From positions 1 through 64,000 of the forward strand of contig NZ_JAERQF010000018.1 in NCBI RefSeq assembly GCF_016734815.1: a DNA stretch of 64,000 nucleotides, read 5' to 3'. This DNA is from Hymenobacter rubidus. Its GTDB lineage: Bacteria > Bacteroidota > Bacteroidia > Cytophagales > Hymenobacteraceae. Both the position numbers and the translations under genes were made by a program. The notes below the pieces were generated by a model. It did no database searches and was not told the DNA's origin. It was given only the letters and a program-made list of their open reading frames with translations. Shown in pieces: positions 34,801-42,056 of this stretch (the first letter of the stretch is position 1; every line of letters starts with the position of its first letter).

Positions 34801-35217
34801 ATGCTGAACCTGACCAACTCCGAGCTGGCCTTTGTGCTGGGGCGCCTGCTGATGGGCGTGGCTTTCCTGACCCACTTTCTGGTGCGGCTGCCCAAGCTGG
34901 CGGCGTTTCAGGCCGGTATGGTGAAGCAGTTTGCCAATTCGCTGCTGCCCGAAATGCTGGTGCGGCCCTTCGCGGCAGTGCTGCCTTTCGTGGAAGGCGG
35001 CATTGGGCTGCTGCTGATTATCGGCCTGTTTACCCGTCCGGCGCTGGCCGCCGCCATGCTGCTGATGACGGCGCTGGTGTTCGGCAGCAGCCTGCTGGAG
35101 CAGTGGGCCACGGTGGGCACGCAGCTGGTGTACGGACTGTTTCTGTTTGCCCTGATGCTGCACTGCCAGTATAACCGCCTGTGCCTCGACCGTAGCGCAG
35201 GTACCGGCGCACACTGA
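34801..35217 (+). CDS. DoxX family membrane protein
   Basis: A 138-aa inner-membrane protein with four hydrophobic helices (about residues 8-25, 60-80, 84-103 and 108-125). LGRLLMGVAFLTHFLVRLPK at the start and VEGGIGLLLIIGLFTRPALA in the middle are typical of DoxX/MauE proteins, which often work with thiol or quinone redox partners. The start is ATG 34801, 30 bp after the M28 gene stop, so co-transcription is likely. A flavin reductase gene follows 68 bp later, in line with a redox role, but the partner is unknown. Confidence 0.85.
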   Translation: MLNLTNSELAFVLGRLLMGVAFLTHFLVRLPKLAAFQAGMVKQFANSLLPEMLVRPFAAVLPFVEGGIGLLLIIGLFTRPALAAAMLLMTALVFGSSLLEQWATVGTQLVYGLFLFALMLHCQYNRLCLDRSAGTGAH

Positions 35218-35285
35218 AGAAAAGCTGAACATTTCGGGGAAGAAGCAGGTCATTGCCTCGTTACTTGCCTTCATCAGCCCCTTCC

Positions 35286-35915
35286 ATGCGCCATCTCACT
35301 GCGGCCGACCTTCAGGCGTTCGAAAAAATCTATCGTCTCAACCTCGTCAACGGACTGCCCGGCTTCAAACCGGCCAACCTGGTGGGCACGGCTGCCCCCG
35401 ACGGCGCCACCAACCTGGCCGTGTTCAGCTCGGCCCTGCACCTGGGCTCCGACCCGGCCCTGTTGGGCATCGTGACGCGGCCCACTACCGTTCCCCGCCA
35501 CACCTACGCCAACCTAAAGGCCAACGGCTGCTACACCCTCAACCACGTGCCGGTGGCTCTGGCCGCGCAAGCGCACTACACCTCCGCCAATTTCCCCGAT
35601 ACCGTTTCGGAGTTTGATGAGTGCGGCTTCACAGCGGCTTTCCGTGACGGGTTTCCGGCGCCCTACGTGGCCGAAAGTCCGCTTAGCATCGGCTTGCGGC
35701 TATTGGAGGAGCACCCCATCAGCAACGGTACCGTGCTGCTGGTGGGCACCGTGGAGCATGTGTATATGCACGAAGAAGCCTTGCGCGAGGATGGCACGCT
35801 CGACCTCGCCGCCCTGGGCACTGCCTGCATCTCCGGCCTCGACGGCTACCACGCGGTGCAGCCTCCGGTGCGCTTCGGCTATGCCCGGCCGGGGCAGTTT
35901 CCGAAGGCCTTGTAG
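35286..35915 (+). CDS. Flavin reductase-like FMN-binding split-barrel protein
   Basis: A 209-aa soluble flavoprotein of the flavin reductase-like domain family (PF01613 type). Key stretches are GFKPANLVGTAAPDGATNLA, VFSSALHLGSDPALLGIVTR, HTYANLKANGCYTLNHV and, at the end, LDGYHAVQPPVRFGYARPG. It should bind FMN and transfer electrons from NAD(P)H to flavin or to an aromatic substrate. ATG at 35286 is chosen since the domain begins immediately; the frame is open from 35253. A bidirectional terminator follows at 35940. Confidence 0.87.
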   Translation: MRHLTAADLQAFEKIYRLNLVNGLPGFKPANLVGTAAPDGATNLAVFSSALHLGSDPALLGIVTRPTTVPRHTYANLKANGCYTLNHVPVALAAQAHYTSANFPDTVSEFDECGFTAAFRDGFPAPYVAESPLSIGLRLLEEHPISNGTVLLVGTVEHVYMHEEALREDGTLDLAALGTACISGLDGYHAVQPPVRFGYARPGQFPKAL

Positions 35916-35939
35916 CGCCAGCTCAGAACAATTGAACGC

Positions 35940-35974
35940 AAAAAGCCCGTTGCCGTGTCGGCAACGGGCTTTTT
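35940..35974. terminator. Bidirectional intrinsic terminator
   Basis: AAAAAGCCCGTTGCC pairs exactly with GGCAACGGGCTTTTT around GTGTC. It serves the convergent flavin reductase (+) and small lipoprotein (-) genes. Confidence 0.92.
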
Positions 35975-35995
35975 GATGCCTGGCGGCAACAAAAT

Positions 35996-36334
35996 CTATT
36001 TCTTCTCCTGCGCCTGGTCGGTGCTGCCCATCTGGCCGCTGGCGTTCTGGGGCGACGCGGCGTTGTCGCCGGCCGGGGCCGAATCCAGCTTGTCCTGCAC
36101 CGAGCCCTTTTTGATGGCCGTGGCCGAACCCACACCCGACGGAGCCGGGGCCTTGGGCTGGTTGTTGATGCTGTCGCGGTTCACGTCGGCGTTGTGCCAG
36201 CCGGGAGGATTGGTGAATCCGTGGTGGAATTGCGTGTTTTCGCCGGGGCTCCAGCGGTAATCGCAGGACGAAAGCGTGGCGGCCAGGGCGGTACCCAGCA
36301 GCAGGGCCAGGGTGAAACGGGAAGAAAGCTTCAT
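35996..36334 (-). CDS. Small lipoprotein, 112 aa
   Basis: The signal peptide MKLSSRFTLALLLGTALAAT leads to a good lipobox, LSSCDYRW (Cys24). The mature part of about 89 residues is hydrophilic, rich in Asn, Pro, Ser, Gln and Lys, and probably disordered after WSPGENTQFHHGFTNPPGW. No family recognised. It is transcribed divergently from the alpha/beta hydrolase, and both genes have TAnnTT-type promoter candidates in the 113-bp space between them. Confidence 0.78.
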   Translation of the reverse strand: MKLSSRFTLALLLGTALAATLSSCDYRWSPGENTQFHHGFTNPPGWHNADVNRDSINNQPKAPAPSGVGSATAIKKGSVQDKLDSAPAGDNAASPQNASGQMGSTDQAQEKK

Positions 36335-36358
36335 GAAGTGGTGCTTGGAATTGGTGGT

Positions 36359-36366
36359 GCAAAGTA
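36359..36366 (-). promoter_or_regulatory. Candidate promoter -7 element for the small lipoprotein
   Basis: TACTTTGC on the minus strand, 24 bp before the ATG at 36334. Confidence 0.4.
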
Positions 36367-36410
36367 CGTTGATTTCGGGCGGAAGGCCAACGCAATATCG
36401 CGGGCGGCGC

Positions 36411-36418
36411 TACTTTCG
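36411..36418 (+). promoter_or_regulatory. Candidate promoter -7 element for the alpha/beta hydrolase
   Basis: TACTTTCG, 29 bp before the ATG at 36448; divergent to the site at 36359. Confidence 0.4.
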
Positions 36419-36447
36419 GGTGGGGCTGCTTCCGCCCTCCCCTCCTC

Positions 36448-37608
36448 ATGTCTGATTCTGACGCCCCCCAACCTTCCCGTTTTCGCCGCGCCCTAGGGGC
36501 GGTAGGCCGGGCCGCCCTGCTGCCCGTGCGCGGCGCCGACTACCTTGTGCGCACCGGCAAGGCCCACCAGCACTTCTTTTTGCCGGTGCTCAACGGGGTC
36601 CTGGGCGACCAGCTGGCCGCCCGTTTCGACCCGCGTGCCATTCAGATGAGCTTCCGGCGCGGCGGCCACGACGTGGCCGTGGCCGACCTGCGTCTCAGCG
36701 AGCCCCACCAAAAGACGGCGGTGTTTGTGCACGGCCTGATGGGCGACGAGCTTATCTGGCAAACCGGTTTTCAGGACGCGCCGGGCAGCCGCCGCTACGG
36801 CCCCCGCCTGGCCGAGGAAACCCACATTCGGGCCCTCTACCTGCGCTTCAACTCCGGCCTGCACCTCTCCGAAAACGGCCGCGAGCTCAGCCGTCTGCTC
36901 ACCGAGTTGGTCGAAACCTACCCCGACGCCATCGGCGAGCTGGTGCTGGTGGGCCATAGCATGGGCGGGCTGATTATTCGCTCGGCGGGGCATTACGCTG
37001 CGCTTAATGAAGAATTAAGAATGAAGAATGAGGAATTATCCAGCGAAGCAAACCGGCCAGCCACCGATAATTCTTCATTCTTCATTCCTCATTCTTCATT
37101 AAAAAAAGCGCCCTGGCTGGCGCACCTGCGCTCGGTATTCCTGCTGGGCACGCCCAACGACGGCTCCTGGCTGGAGCAAAACTCCTTCCTGACGGCCCGC
37201 CTGCTGGAGCGCATCAACCTGTTTCCCACGCGGTTTCTGAGCAAGGCACTCAACCAGCGCAGCAACGGCATCAAGGATTTGCGCTACTCCATTCTGGTAG
37301 ACGAGGACTGGCAGGATGCCCACGCCCACGACCTCACACCGCCGCGCATGCCGGTGCCGCCGCTACCGGGCGTGCAGTACCACATTCTAATGGGCGCGTG
37401 GCTGCGGAGCACCCGGCCCTCGGCCTTGCGCGAATACTTCGGCGACGGGCTGGTGGGCAAGGGTAGCGCCCGCGGCCACGCCACTTTCGGCGATGAGGCG
37501 GCTTTGCCGGCGGGCGCCAGCGTGCGCACGGCCGTGTTCAGCCAGCAGCACCATGGCGGCTTGCTCACGCATCCGGAGGTGTTTCAGTACCTGAAGCAGT
37601 GGACGTGA
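36448..37608 (+). CDS. Alpha/beta hydrolase (PGAP1/lipase-like) with an in-frame palindromic insertion
   Basis: A 386-aa cytoplasmic esterase or lipase-like protein. KTAVFVHGLMGDELIW (oxyanion loop), LVLVGHSMGGLIIR (nucleophile elbow, Ser171) and the C-terminal QQHHGGLLTHPEVF (catalytic His) are visible; SVFLLGTPNDGSWLE is typical of PGAP1-like and triacylglycerol lipase-like families. The substrate is unknown. Residues about 186-218 (NEELRMKNEEL, linker, NSSFFIPHSSL) are not part of the fold: they are a D-family palindrome that keeps the frame, placed between the nucleophile helix and the next strand. No signal peptide is seen. Confidence 0.86.
   Translation: MSDSDAPQPSRFRRALGAVGRAALLPVRGADYLVRTGKAHQHFFLPVLNGVLGDQLAARFDPRAIQMSFRRGGHDVAVADLRLSEPHQKTAVFVHGLMGDELIWQTGFQDAPGSRRYGPRLAEETHIRALYLRFNSGLHLSENGRELSRLLTELVETYPDAIGELVLVGHSMGGLIIRSAGHYAALNEELRMKNEELSSEANRPATDNSSFFIPHSSLKKAPWLAHLRSVFLLGTPNDGSWLEQNSFLTARLLERINLFPTRFLSKALNQRSNGIKDLRYSILVDEDWQDAHAHDLTPPRMPVPPLPGVQYHILMGAWLRSTRPSALREYFGDGLVGKGSARGHATFGDEAALPAGASVRTAVFSQQHHGGLLTHPEVFQYLKQWT
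37004..37102. repeat. D-family palindrome inserted in frame, copy D2
   Basis: A 37-bp arm starting TTAATGAAGAATTAAGAATG (37004-37040) faces one starting GATAATTCTTCATTCTTCAT (37066-37102), around a 25-bp GC-richer loop. The encoded peptide has the same EEL-R/G-MKNEEL and NSSF-IP-SSL halves as D1. Confidence 0.92.
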
Positions 37609-37777
37609 GTGGTGAGCAGAAGAACGTTATGCGGAGCACAGTGCCAGGATTCTTGCGGCTATTCTAAACCACGAAACACTACTGATATTCAGGGCTTTGT
37701 CGAATGCGGCAAACTTCATGACAGCCGCAGCGTTAAGTTCTTGTGCTTTCGTTGTTTGCTTAGCTACTGCTCGTTTC

Positions 37778-38194
37778 ATGCCCGATTCTGTGCCCGATAC
37801 CATCCTGTTCGACGGCGTGTGCAACCTTTGCAATGGCTTCGTGCAGTTCGTCATCCGCCACGACCCGGCGGGCCGCTTCCGTTTCGCGGCCCTGCAAAGC
37901 GAGGCCGGCCGGGCCCTGCTGGCGGCCCACGGGCTGGCGGCTGCGGCCGTTGCCGCCAGCCCCGATTCGGTGCTGCTGCTGAGCGGCGGGCAAGTGTATT
38001 CCCATTCCACGGCCGTCTTGCGCATTGCGCGCGGGCTGGGCGGCGTGTGGCAGCTGGCAGCCGTGGCCGAGGTGTTGCCCCGCGCCTGGCGCGACGCGGC
38101 CTACCGCCTGGTGGCCCGGCACCGCTACCGCTGGTTTGGGCGGCAGGAAAGTTGCTGGCTGCCCACCTCGGCCCTGAAAGCCCGGTTTCTATAG
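37778..38194 (+). CDS. DCC1-like thiol-disulfide oxidoreductase (DUF393)
   Basis: A 138-aa protein beginning MPDSVPDTILFDGVCNLCNG; the DGVCNLC motif (CxxC) at residues 12-18 is the hallmark of the DCC family (PF04134), predicted thiol-disulfide oxidoreductases. RFAALQSEAGRALL, VYSHSTAVLRIARGLGG and the tail RYRWFGRQESCWLP also match. The ATG at 37778 is chosen because the domain starts there; 27 extra residues upstream do not fit. The redox partner is unknown. Confidence 0.88.
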   Translation: MPDSVPDTILFDGVCNLCNGFVQFVIRHDPAGRFRFAALQSEAGRALLAAHGLAAAAVAASPDSVLLLSGGQVYSHSTAVLRIARGLGGVWQLAAVAEVLPRAWRDAAYRLVARHRYRWFGRQESCWLPTSALKARFL

Positions 38195-38333
38195 TGGAAG
38201 CGACACAATGACCCCACTGCATGGTAACAAACCAACGGCGCATGCTTAATTTGCTTTCTATCCAGACATAGCTGGACTATTCTAACAGCATCTTCATTTA
38301 TCGGCAATTCGTCTGCCGGCCCTTCCCTGCTTT

Positions 38334-39269
38334 ATGAAAACACCCGTACACCTTCTGCTGAGCCTGCTGGCCTGCGCCGACCTGTTCCTGACAGCCCCGG
38401 CCCGCGCCCAAACGTTCACCAACAGCAACCTCGACACCTGGGCCGTTCGCAATGGCGTGGACGCCCCCGCCAACTGGCAAACCACCGACGACGTGGCCGC
38501 CTATTTCATCGGGGCCCGCTTCCCGACCAATGCCGTGGTGAAAACCACCGTGGTCCACGGCGGCACCTACGCGGCCCAACTGCAAACGCAGCTGTTGCTG
38601 GGGCTGGGGCAGATTCCCGGCGCTATTACGCTGGGCACCAGTCTGCAAGGCATTGCCCTGCCGCTGGGCAGCAGCTTGCCCAGCGGCATCCCGTTCACGA
38701 CGCGCCCCGCCAACCTCCAGTTTTACTACCAGCTCAGCGGCCCGCAGGCCGTAGCCGACTCGGCCGCCATGGCCGTGAAGCTCATGCGCCGCGTCAATGG
38801 CGTGGCCACGGTGGTGGCGCAGGCCCGCTACTACGTGCGGGCCCTGGCCTCGACCTACACGCTGGCGTCGGTGCCGCTGCAATATTCCTCCGCGCTGACG
38901 CCTGATTCGGTTTCGCTGGTGTTTTTGTCGGGCACGGCGCGGGCCATCACCGTGGGCACGGTGTTTCGGGTCGACGATGTTTCCTTCACCGGAACCGCCA
39001 CCGCCACCCGCGACGCCGCCCAAAATGCCGCCCTGAGCGTGGCCCCCAACCCCAGCGCCGACGGCCGCTACCTGCTCAGCAGCACCGAGCCCGCTCTGCT
39101 GGCCGCGCCCCTCACCGTGCTTGATGCCACCGGCCGCACCGTGCGCCGCGAGTTGGCGCCAGCGCCTGCTCTCAGCCGTACGCTGGATTTGAACGACCTC
39201 CCCGCCGGCCTCTACACTCTGCTGCTGACCACGCCCAACGGCACGGTTTCGCGCCGGCTGGTGCGGTAA
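38334..39269 (+). CDS. T9SS-secreted PCMD-like protein, 311 aa (paralogue 1)
   Basis: Signal peptide MKTPVHLLLSLLACADLFLT ends at ARAQ. The body (about 27-230) has NLDTWA, APANWQTTDD, VVHGGTYAAQL and PFTTRPANLQFYYQLSG, resembling the PCMD/putative carbohydrate-binding domain often found in outer-surface proteins of Bacteroidota. The last ~75 residues are a T9SS type A sorting domain: LSVAPNPSADGRYLLSS, VLDATGRTVRREL, LPAGLYTLLL and SRRLVR. It has exactly the same length and layout as the protein at 41069-42004. The carbohydrate link is a resemblance only. Confidence 0.82.
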   Translation: MKTPVHLLLSLLACADLFLTAPARAQTFTNSNLDTWAVRNGVDAPANWQTTDDVAAYFIGARFPTNAVVKTTVVHGGTYAAQLQTQLLLGLGQIPGAITLGTSLQGIALPLGSSLPSGIPFTTRPANLQFYYQLSGPQAVADSAAMAVKLMRRVNGVATVVAQARYYVRALASTYTLASVPLQYSSALTPDSVSLVFLSGTARAITVGTVFRVDDVSFTGTATATRDAAQNAALSVAPNPSADGRYLLSSTEPALLAAPLTVLDATGRTVRRELAPAPALSRTLDLNDLPAGLYTLLLTTPNGTVSRRLVR

Positions 39270-39307
39270 TATGGATAGTTTCAGAAACCCAAAACGTCAT
39301 GCTGAGC

Positions 39308-39404
39308 AGACCGTCATGCTGAGCTTGTCGAAGCATCTCTACCGCGAAGAGTAATCATTTACTATTGCGGTAGAGATGCTTCGACAAGCTCAGCATGACG
39401 GTCT
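39308..39404. repeat. A-family palindromic repeat, copy A5
   Basis: AGACCGTCATGCTGAGCTTG with TCGAAGCATCTCTACCGC pairs with GCGGTAGAGATGCTTCGACA and AGCTCAGCATGACGGTCT. A further AACGTCATGCTGAGCAGA scrap precedes it at 39293. It lies between convergent genes. Confidence 0.92.
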
Positions 39405-39431
39405 GCTGTACTGCCGCAACACATCCTAATC

Positions 39432-40547
39432 CTAAAAATGCGCCTGTTCTGCCTGACGCAGCCAAGCTTCATCGATGGTGGCGCCCAGGCCGGGCGTGGC
39501 GGGTACCTCCACTACACCACCGGGCCGGTAGCGGATGCCGCCCAGCACGGGGTCTTCGGTGAACATGAGCGGGGTGTCGAAATCGCAATGGTGAATGGCA
39601 TCATTAGAGAGGGCCAGGTGGGCGGCGGCCGTCATGCCGAGGCGCGATTCCAGGAAGCCGCCCACTTGCAGAGTCAGGCCGGCGGCTTCGCCCAGCCGGG
39701 CAATTTTTTGGGCCCGATGGAAGCCCGATGACTTGCCCAGCTTGATGTTGAGTAGCTGGCAGGCTTGCAGCTGAATGAGGCGGGCGGCGTCGTGCTCGTC
39801 GCCGCAGCTTTCATCGGCCATGATGGGGATGGGCGAAGCGGCCGACACCCGGCTCAGCTCCATGAAGTGCTGGCGCAGAATCGGTTCTTCGCAATGCTCG
39901 ATGTTGAATTCGGCCAGGGCTTGCAGCACGGCAATGGCGTTGTCGGCCGTTTGCCAGCCCTGGTTGGCATCGATGCGCAAATGGTGCGCGAGCCCAATGC
40001 CTTCCCGAATGGCCCGGATTCGGGCCACATCCTCCTCCAACGTCCCGCCCAGCTTCACCTTGATGGCGGGAAAGCCCTCCTGTTGAAAACGCACGGCATC
40101 GGCCTGCATTTTGGCGGGCGGGCCGAGGCTCACGGTCATGTCGGTGGTGAGGACTTTGCGGTTATTCCCGCCTAGAAATTCGTAGATGGGCAAGCCGGCG
40201 TGCTGGGCTGCAATGTCGTGCAAGGCCACGTCAAAGGCACTTTTGATGCTGCTGTTGCCGTAGATAATACGGTCCATCAGGGCCAGGTTGCCGGGCAGGT
40301 CCAGCGCGTCGCGGCCTTTGAGGGCGGGCGCGAAATATTGGCCCACGATGAAGCAGGTGTCCACGCTTTCGCCGTTGATGGTGAGGAAGGGGCTGCATTC
40401 GCCGTAGCCGGTGTGGCCGTCGGTGGTGCGAATAACCACCACCACGTTCTGCACCGCCAGCAGCGGCCCGAGGGAAATGACGAAGGGCTCGCGCAGCGGC
40501 ACAAGCAGCTTGTAGAGGCTAATGGCCTGGATGGTGGTGCCGGGCAT
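39432..40547 (-). CDS. Enolase-superfamily dipeptide epimerase (L-Ala-D/L-Glu epimerase type)
   Basis: A 371-aa cytoplasmic enzyme of the mandelate racemase/muconate cycloisomerase group. The catalytic set is complete: KVK (Lys163 and Lys165), metal ligands in RIDANQGW (Asp193), CEEP (Glu220) and MADES (Asp245), and NIKLGK (Lys269) on the other side. This pattern is that of dipeptide epimerases such as L-Ala-D/L-Glu epimerase of murein recycling; an o-succinylbenzoate synthase-like or other epimerase role cannot be excluded. The gene sits alone between two T9SS paralogues on the other strand. A promoter-like TACTTTGG lies 32 bp upstream. Confidence 0.88.
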   Translation of the reverse strand: MPGTTIQAISLYKLLVPLREPFVISLGPLLAVQNVVVVIRTTDGHTGYGECSPFLTINGESVDTCFIVGQYFAPALKGRDALDLPGNLALMDRIIYGNSSIKSAFDVALHDIAAQHAGLPIYEFLGGNNRKVLTTDMTVSLGPPAKMQADAVRFQQEGFPAIKVKLGGTLEEDVARIRAIREGIGLAHHLRIDANQGWQTADNAIAVLQALAEFNIEHCEEPILRQHFMELSRVSAASPIPIMADESCGDEHDAARLIQLQACQLLNIKLGKSSGFHRAQKIARLGEAAGLTLQVGGFLESRLGMTAAAHLALSNDAIHHCDFDTPLMFTEDPVLGGIRYRPGGVVEVPATPGLGATIDEAWLRQAEQAHF

Positions 40548-40579
40548 ACGGGTAAACGGTCAGAGCAAAAATTACCGCC

Positions 40580-40587
40580 CCAAAGTA
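40580..40587 (-). promoter_or_regulatory. Candidate promoter -7 element for the epimerase
   Basis: TACTTTGG on the minus strand, 32 bp before the ATG at 40547. It overlaps the start of a B half repeat. Confidence 0.3.
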
Positions 40588-40779
40588 GCGCGGACTTTGC
40601 AGTCCGCGTCGCCGGCGGCCAGTTGAAGGACCGGATTAGAGCGGTTTCGGAGTCGGTGTACCGTAGCGCGAACTTTGCAGTTCGCGTCCCCGCGCCGTCT
40701 TATCGAAGCGACTGGCGCGGGGATGCGAACTACAAAGTTCGCGATACTTCCAGCGCCTGGATGCCGACTCCGAAACCGC
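40585..40779. repeat. B-family repeats: half copy followed by full copy B4
   Basis: A half copy (GTAGCGCGGACTTTGCAGTC at 40585) is followed by the full 139-bp palindrome at 40641-40779: GCGGTTTCGGAGTCGGTGTA and GTAGCGCGAACTTTGCAGTT with CCCCGCGCC face GGCGCGGGGATGCG, CAAAGTTCGCGATAC and CCGACTCCGAAACCGC. Confidence 0.9.
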
Positions 40780-40797
40780 TGTGGGAAGTCAGCCTCC

Positions 40798-40894
40798 CCG
40801 GGCCGACGCCCCAGGCGTCCGACCGGTTGCCGCTAGAACGACTCCCAAACGACCGTCGACCGACAACCGGTTGGACGCCAGGGCGTCGGCCCGG
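40798..40894. repeat. C-family palindromic repeat, copy C4
   Basis: CCGGGCCGACGCCCCAGGCG and TCCGACCGGTTGCCG face CGACAACCGGTTGGACGCCA and GGGCGTCGGCCCGG. It is 97 bp, the same length as C1, and lies 18 bp after B4. The outer arm CCTAAACAGCTTC follows at 40909. Confidence 0.88.
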
Positions 40895-41040
40895 CAAACG
40901 ATACGCTTCCTAAACAGCTTCGAAAAGAGAATCACAAGTGGGAAATAAGGCCGTGAAACCCCGAATTGGTCTGCTACTACCGGGTATCCGTCGAGTGCAG
41001 TCGTGGAATGGTGCGCCAGGGCAAATTTTTGCCAGCACAA

Positions 41041-41048
41041 TACCTTTT
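41041..41048 (+). promoter_or_regulatory. Candidate promoter -7 element for the second PCMD-like gene
   Basis: TACCTTTT, 20 bp before the ATG at 41069. Confidence 0.35.
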
Positions 41049-41068
41049 ACCACTCACTCACTTTCACT

Positions 41069-42004
41069 ATGAAAACCCTTACCCGCTTCACGCTGGCCCT
41101 GGCGGCCAGCCTCCTCAGCCTCGGCGCTACGCAGGGCCAGGCCGTGGCCAATCTCGACCTTGAAACCTGGGCCACCCGCACCACTTCCGTGAGCGGTGGC
41201 GTGGAAGCCCCCGCCAACTGGCTCACCGACGACGACTTTTCGGCCGAATACAGCGGCCAGCCCCAAAACGGCAGCTACAACACCCTCGTCAAAACCACCG
41301 ACGCCAACTCCGGCTCCTACGCCGCCAAGCTCATCACCGATGCCAGCGGCTACGCCAGCTACTTCGTGCTGGGCACCCGCGTGGCCACGGCCTCGCCGAA
41401 CTCCTACGGCGGCGTGCCGTTTACGAGCCGGCCCGCGCAGCTGCAGTTTTACTACAAGCTGGCCGGCGCCAGCGCCGTGGCCGACTCGGCCTACGTGCTG
41501 CTGGAGCTGACCCGCACCGTGAACGGGGCCTCGCAGACGGTGGGCTTCGTGTCGCAGTACCTCACCAGCACGGCCACCAGCTACACGCTGGCCTCGTTCC
41601 CCATCACCTACAACTCGGCCACGACCGCCGCGCCCGATTCGGCCCACCTGGTTTTCGTATCGGGCACGGCCGCCAACATCACCACGGGCACCACGGTGTA
41701 CATCGACGACATTAACCTGGGCAACGCCGTCACCGCCACCCGCAACCCGGCGCTGAATGCCGCTCTCAGCGTAGCCCCCAACCCCAGCCCAAACGGCGTG
41801 TTCACCCTCAGCAGCACCGAGCCGGCCCTGCTGGGCGCCCCCTACACCGTGACCGACGCCCTGGGCCGCGTGGTGGCGCAAGGCGCTTCAGTCGCTGCCA
41901 CGGCCACGCGCCAGTTGGAGCTACCCACGGTGCCCGCTGGCCTCTACACCCTGCAGCTGCGCACTGCCCAGGGCATCGTGACGCGCAAGCTGGTGGTGCA
42001 ATAG
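41069..42004 (+). CDS. T9SS-secreted PCMD-like protein, 311 aa (paralogue 2)
   Basis: Start at the ATG at 41069 (MKTLTRFTLALAASLLSLGA), a good signal peptide; the frame from 41003 adds leader only. The body parallels the protein at 38334: NLDLETWATR, EAPANWLTDDD, DANSGSYAAKL, PFTSRPAQLQFYYKLAG, SYTLASFPITYNSAT and YIDDINLG. It ends with a T9SS type A sorting domain (LSVAPNPSPNGVFTLSSTEP, VPAGLYTLQLRTAQG, TRKLVVQ). Identity between the two proteins is highest in the C-terminal domain. They are expected on the surface; the body resembles PCMD carbohydrate-linked domains. A terminator follows 20 bp after the stop. Confidence 0.84.
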   Translation: MKTLTRFTLALAASLLSLGATQGQAVANLDLETWATRTTSVSGGVEAPANWLTDDDFSAEYSGQPQNGSYNTLVKTTDANSGSYAAKLITDASGYASYFVLGTRVATASPNSYGGVPFTSRPAQLQFYYKLAGASAVADSAYVLLELTRTVNGASQTVGFVSQYLTSTATSYTLASFPITYNSATTAAPDSAHLVFVSGTAANITTGTTVYIDDINLGNAVTATRNPALNAALSVAPNPSPNGVFTLSSTEPALLGAPYTVTDALGRVVAQGASVAATATRQLELPTVPAGLYTLQLRTAQGIVTRKLVVQ

Positions 42005-42024
42005 TTAGGACGTTACTTTTTTTG

Positions 42025-42056
42025 CAACGGCTGTCCATTGGGTGGCCGTTGTTTTT
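42025..42056 (+). terminator. Intrinsic terminator
   Basis: CAACGGC and GCCGTTG pair around TGTCCATTGGGTG and are followed by TTTTT. It also touches the stop of the convergent outer-membrane protein gene. Confidence 0.8.

Noticed and set aside
33280-35274. A 664-codon open frame on the minus strand opposite the M28 peptidase and DoxX genes
   Set aside because: It is His/Gly/Ala/Arg-rich without any domain, and both real genes on the plus strand have clear motifs. High GC3 leaves the antisense frame open.
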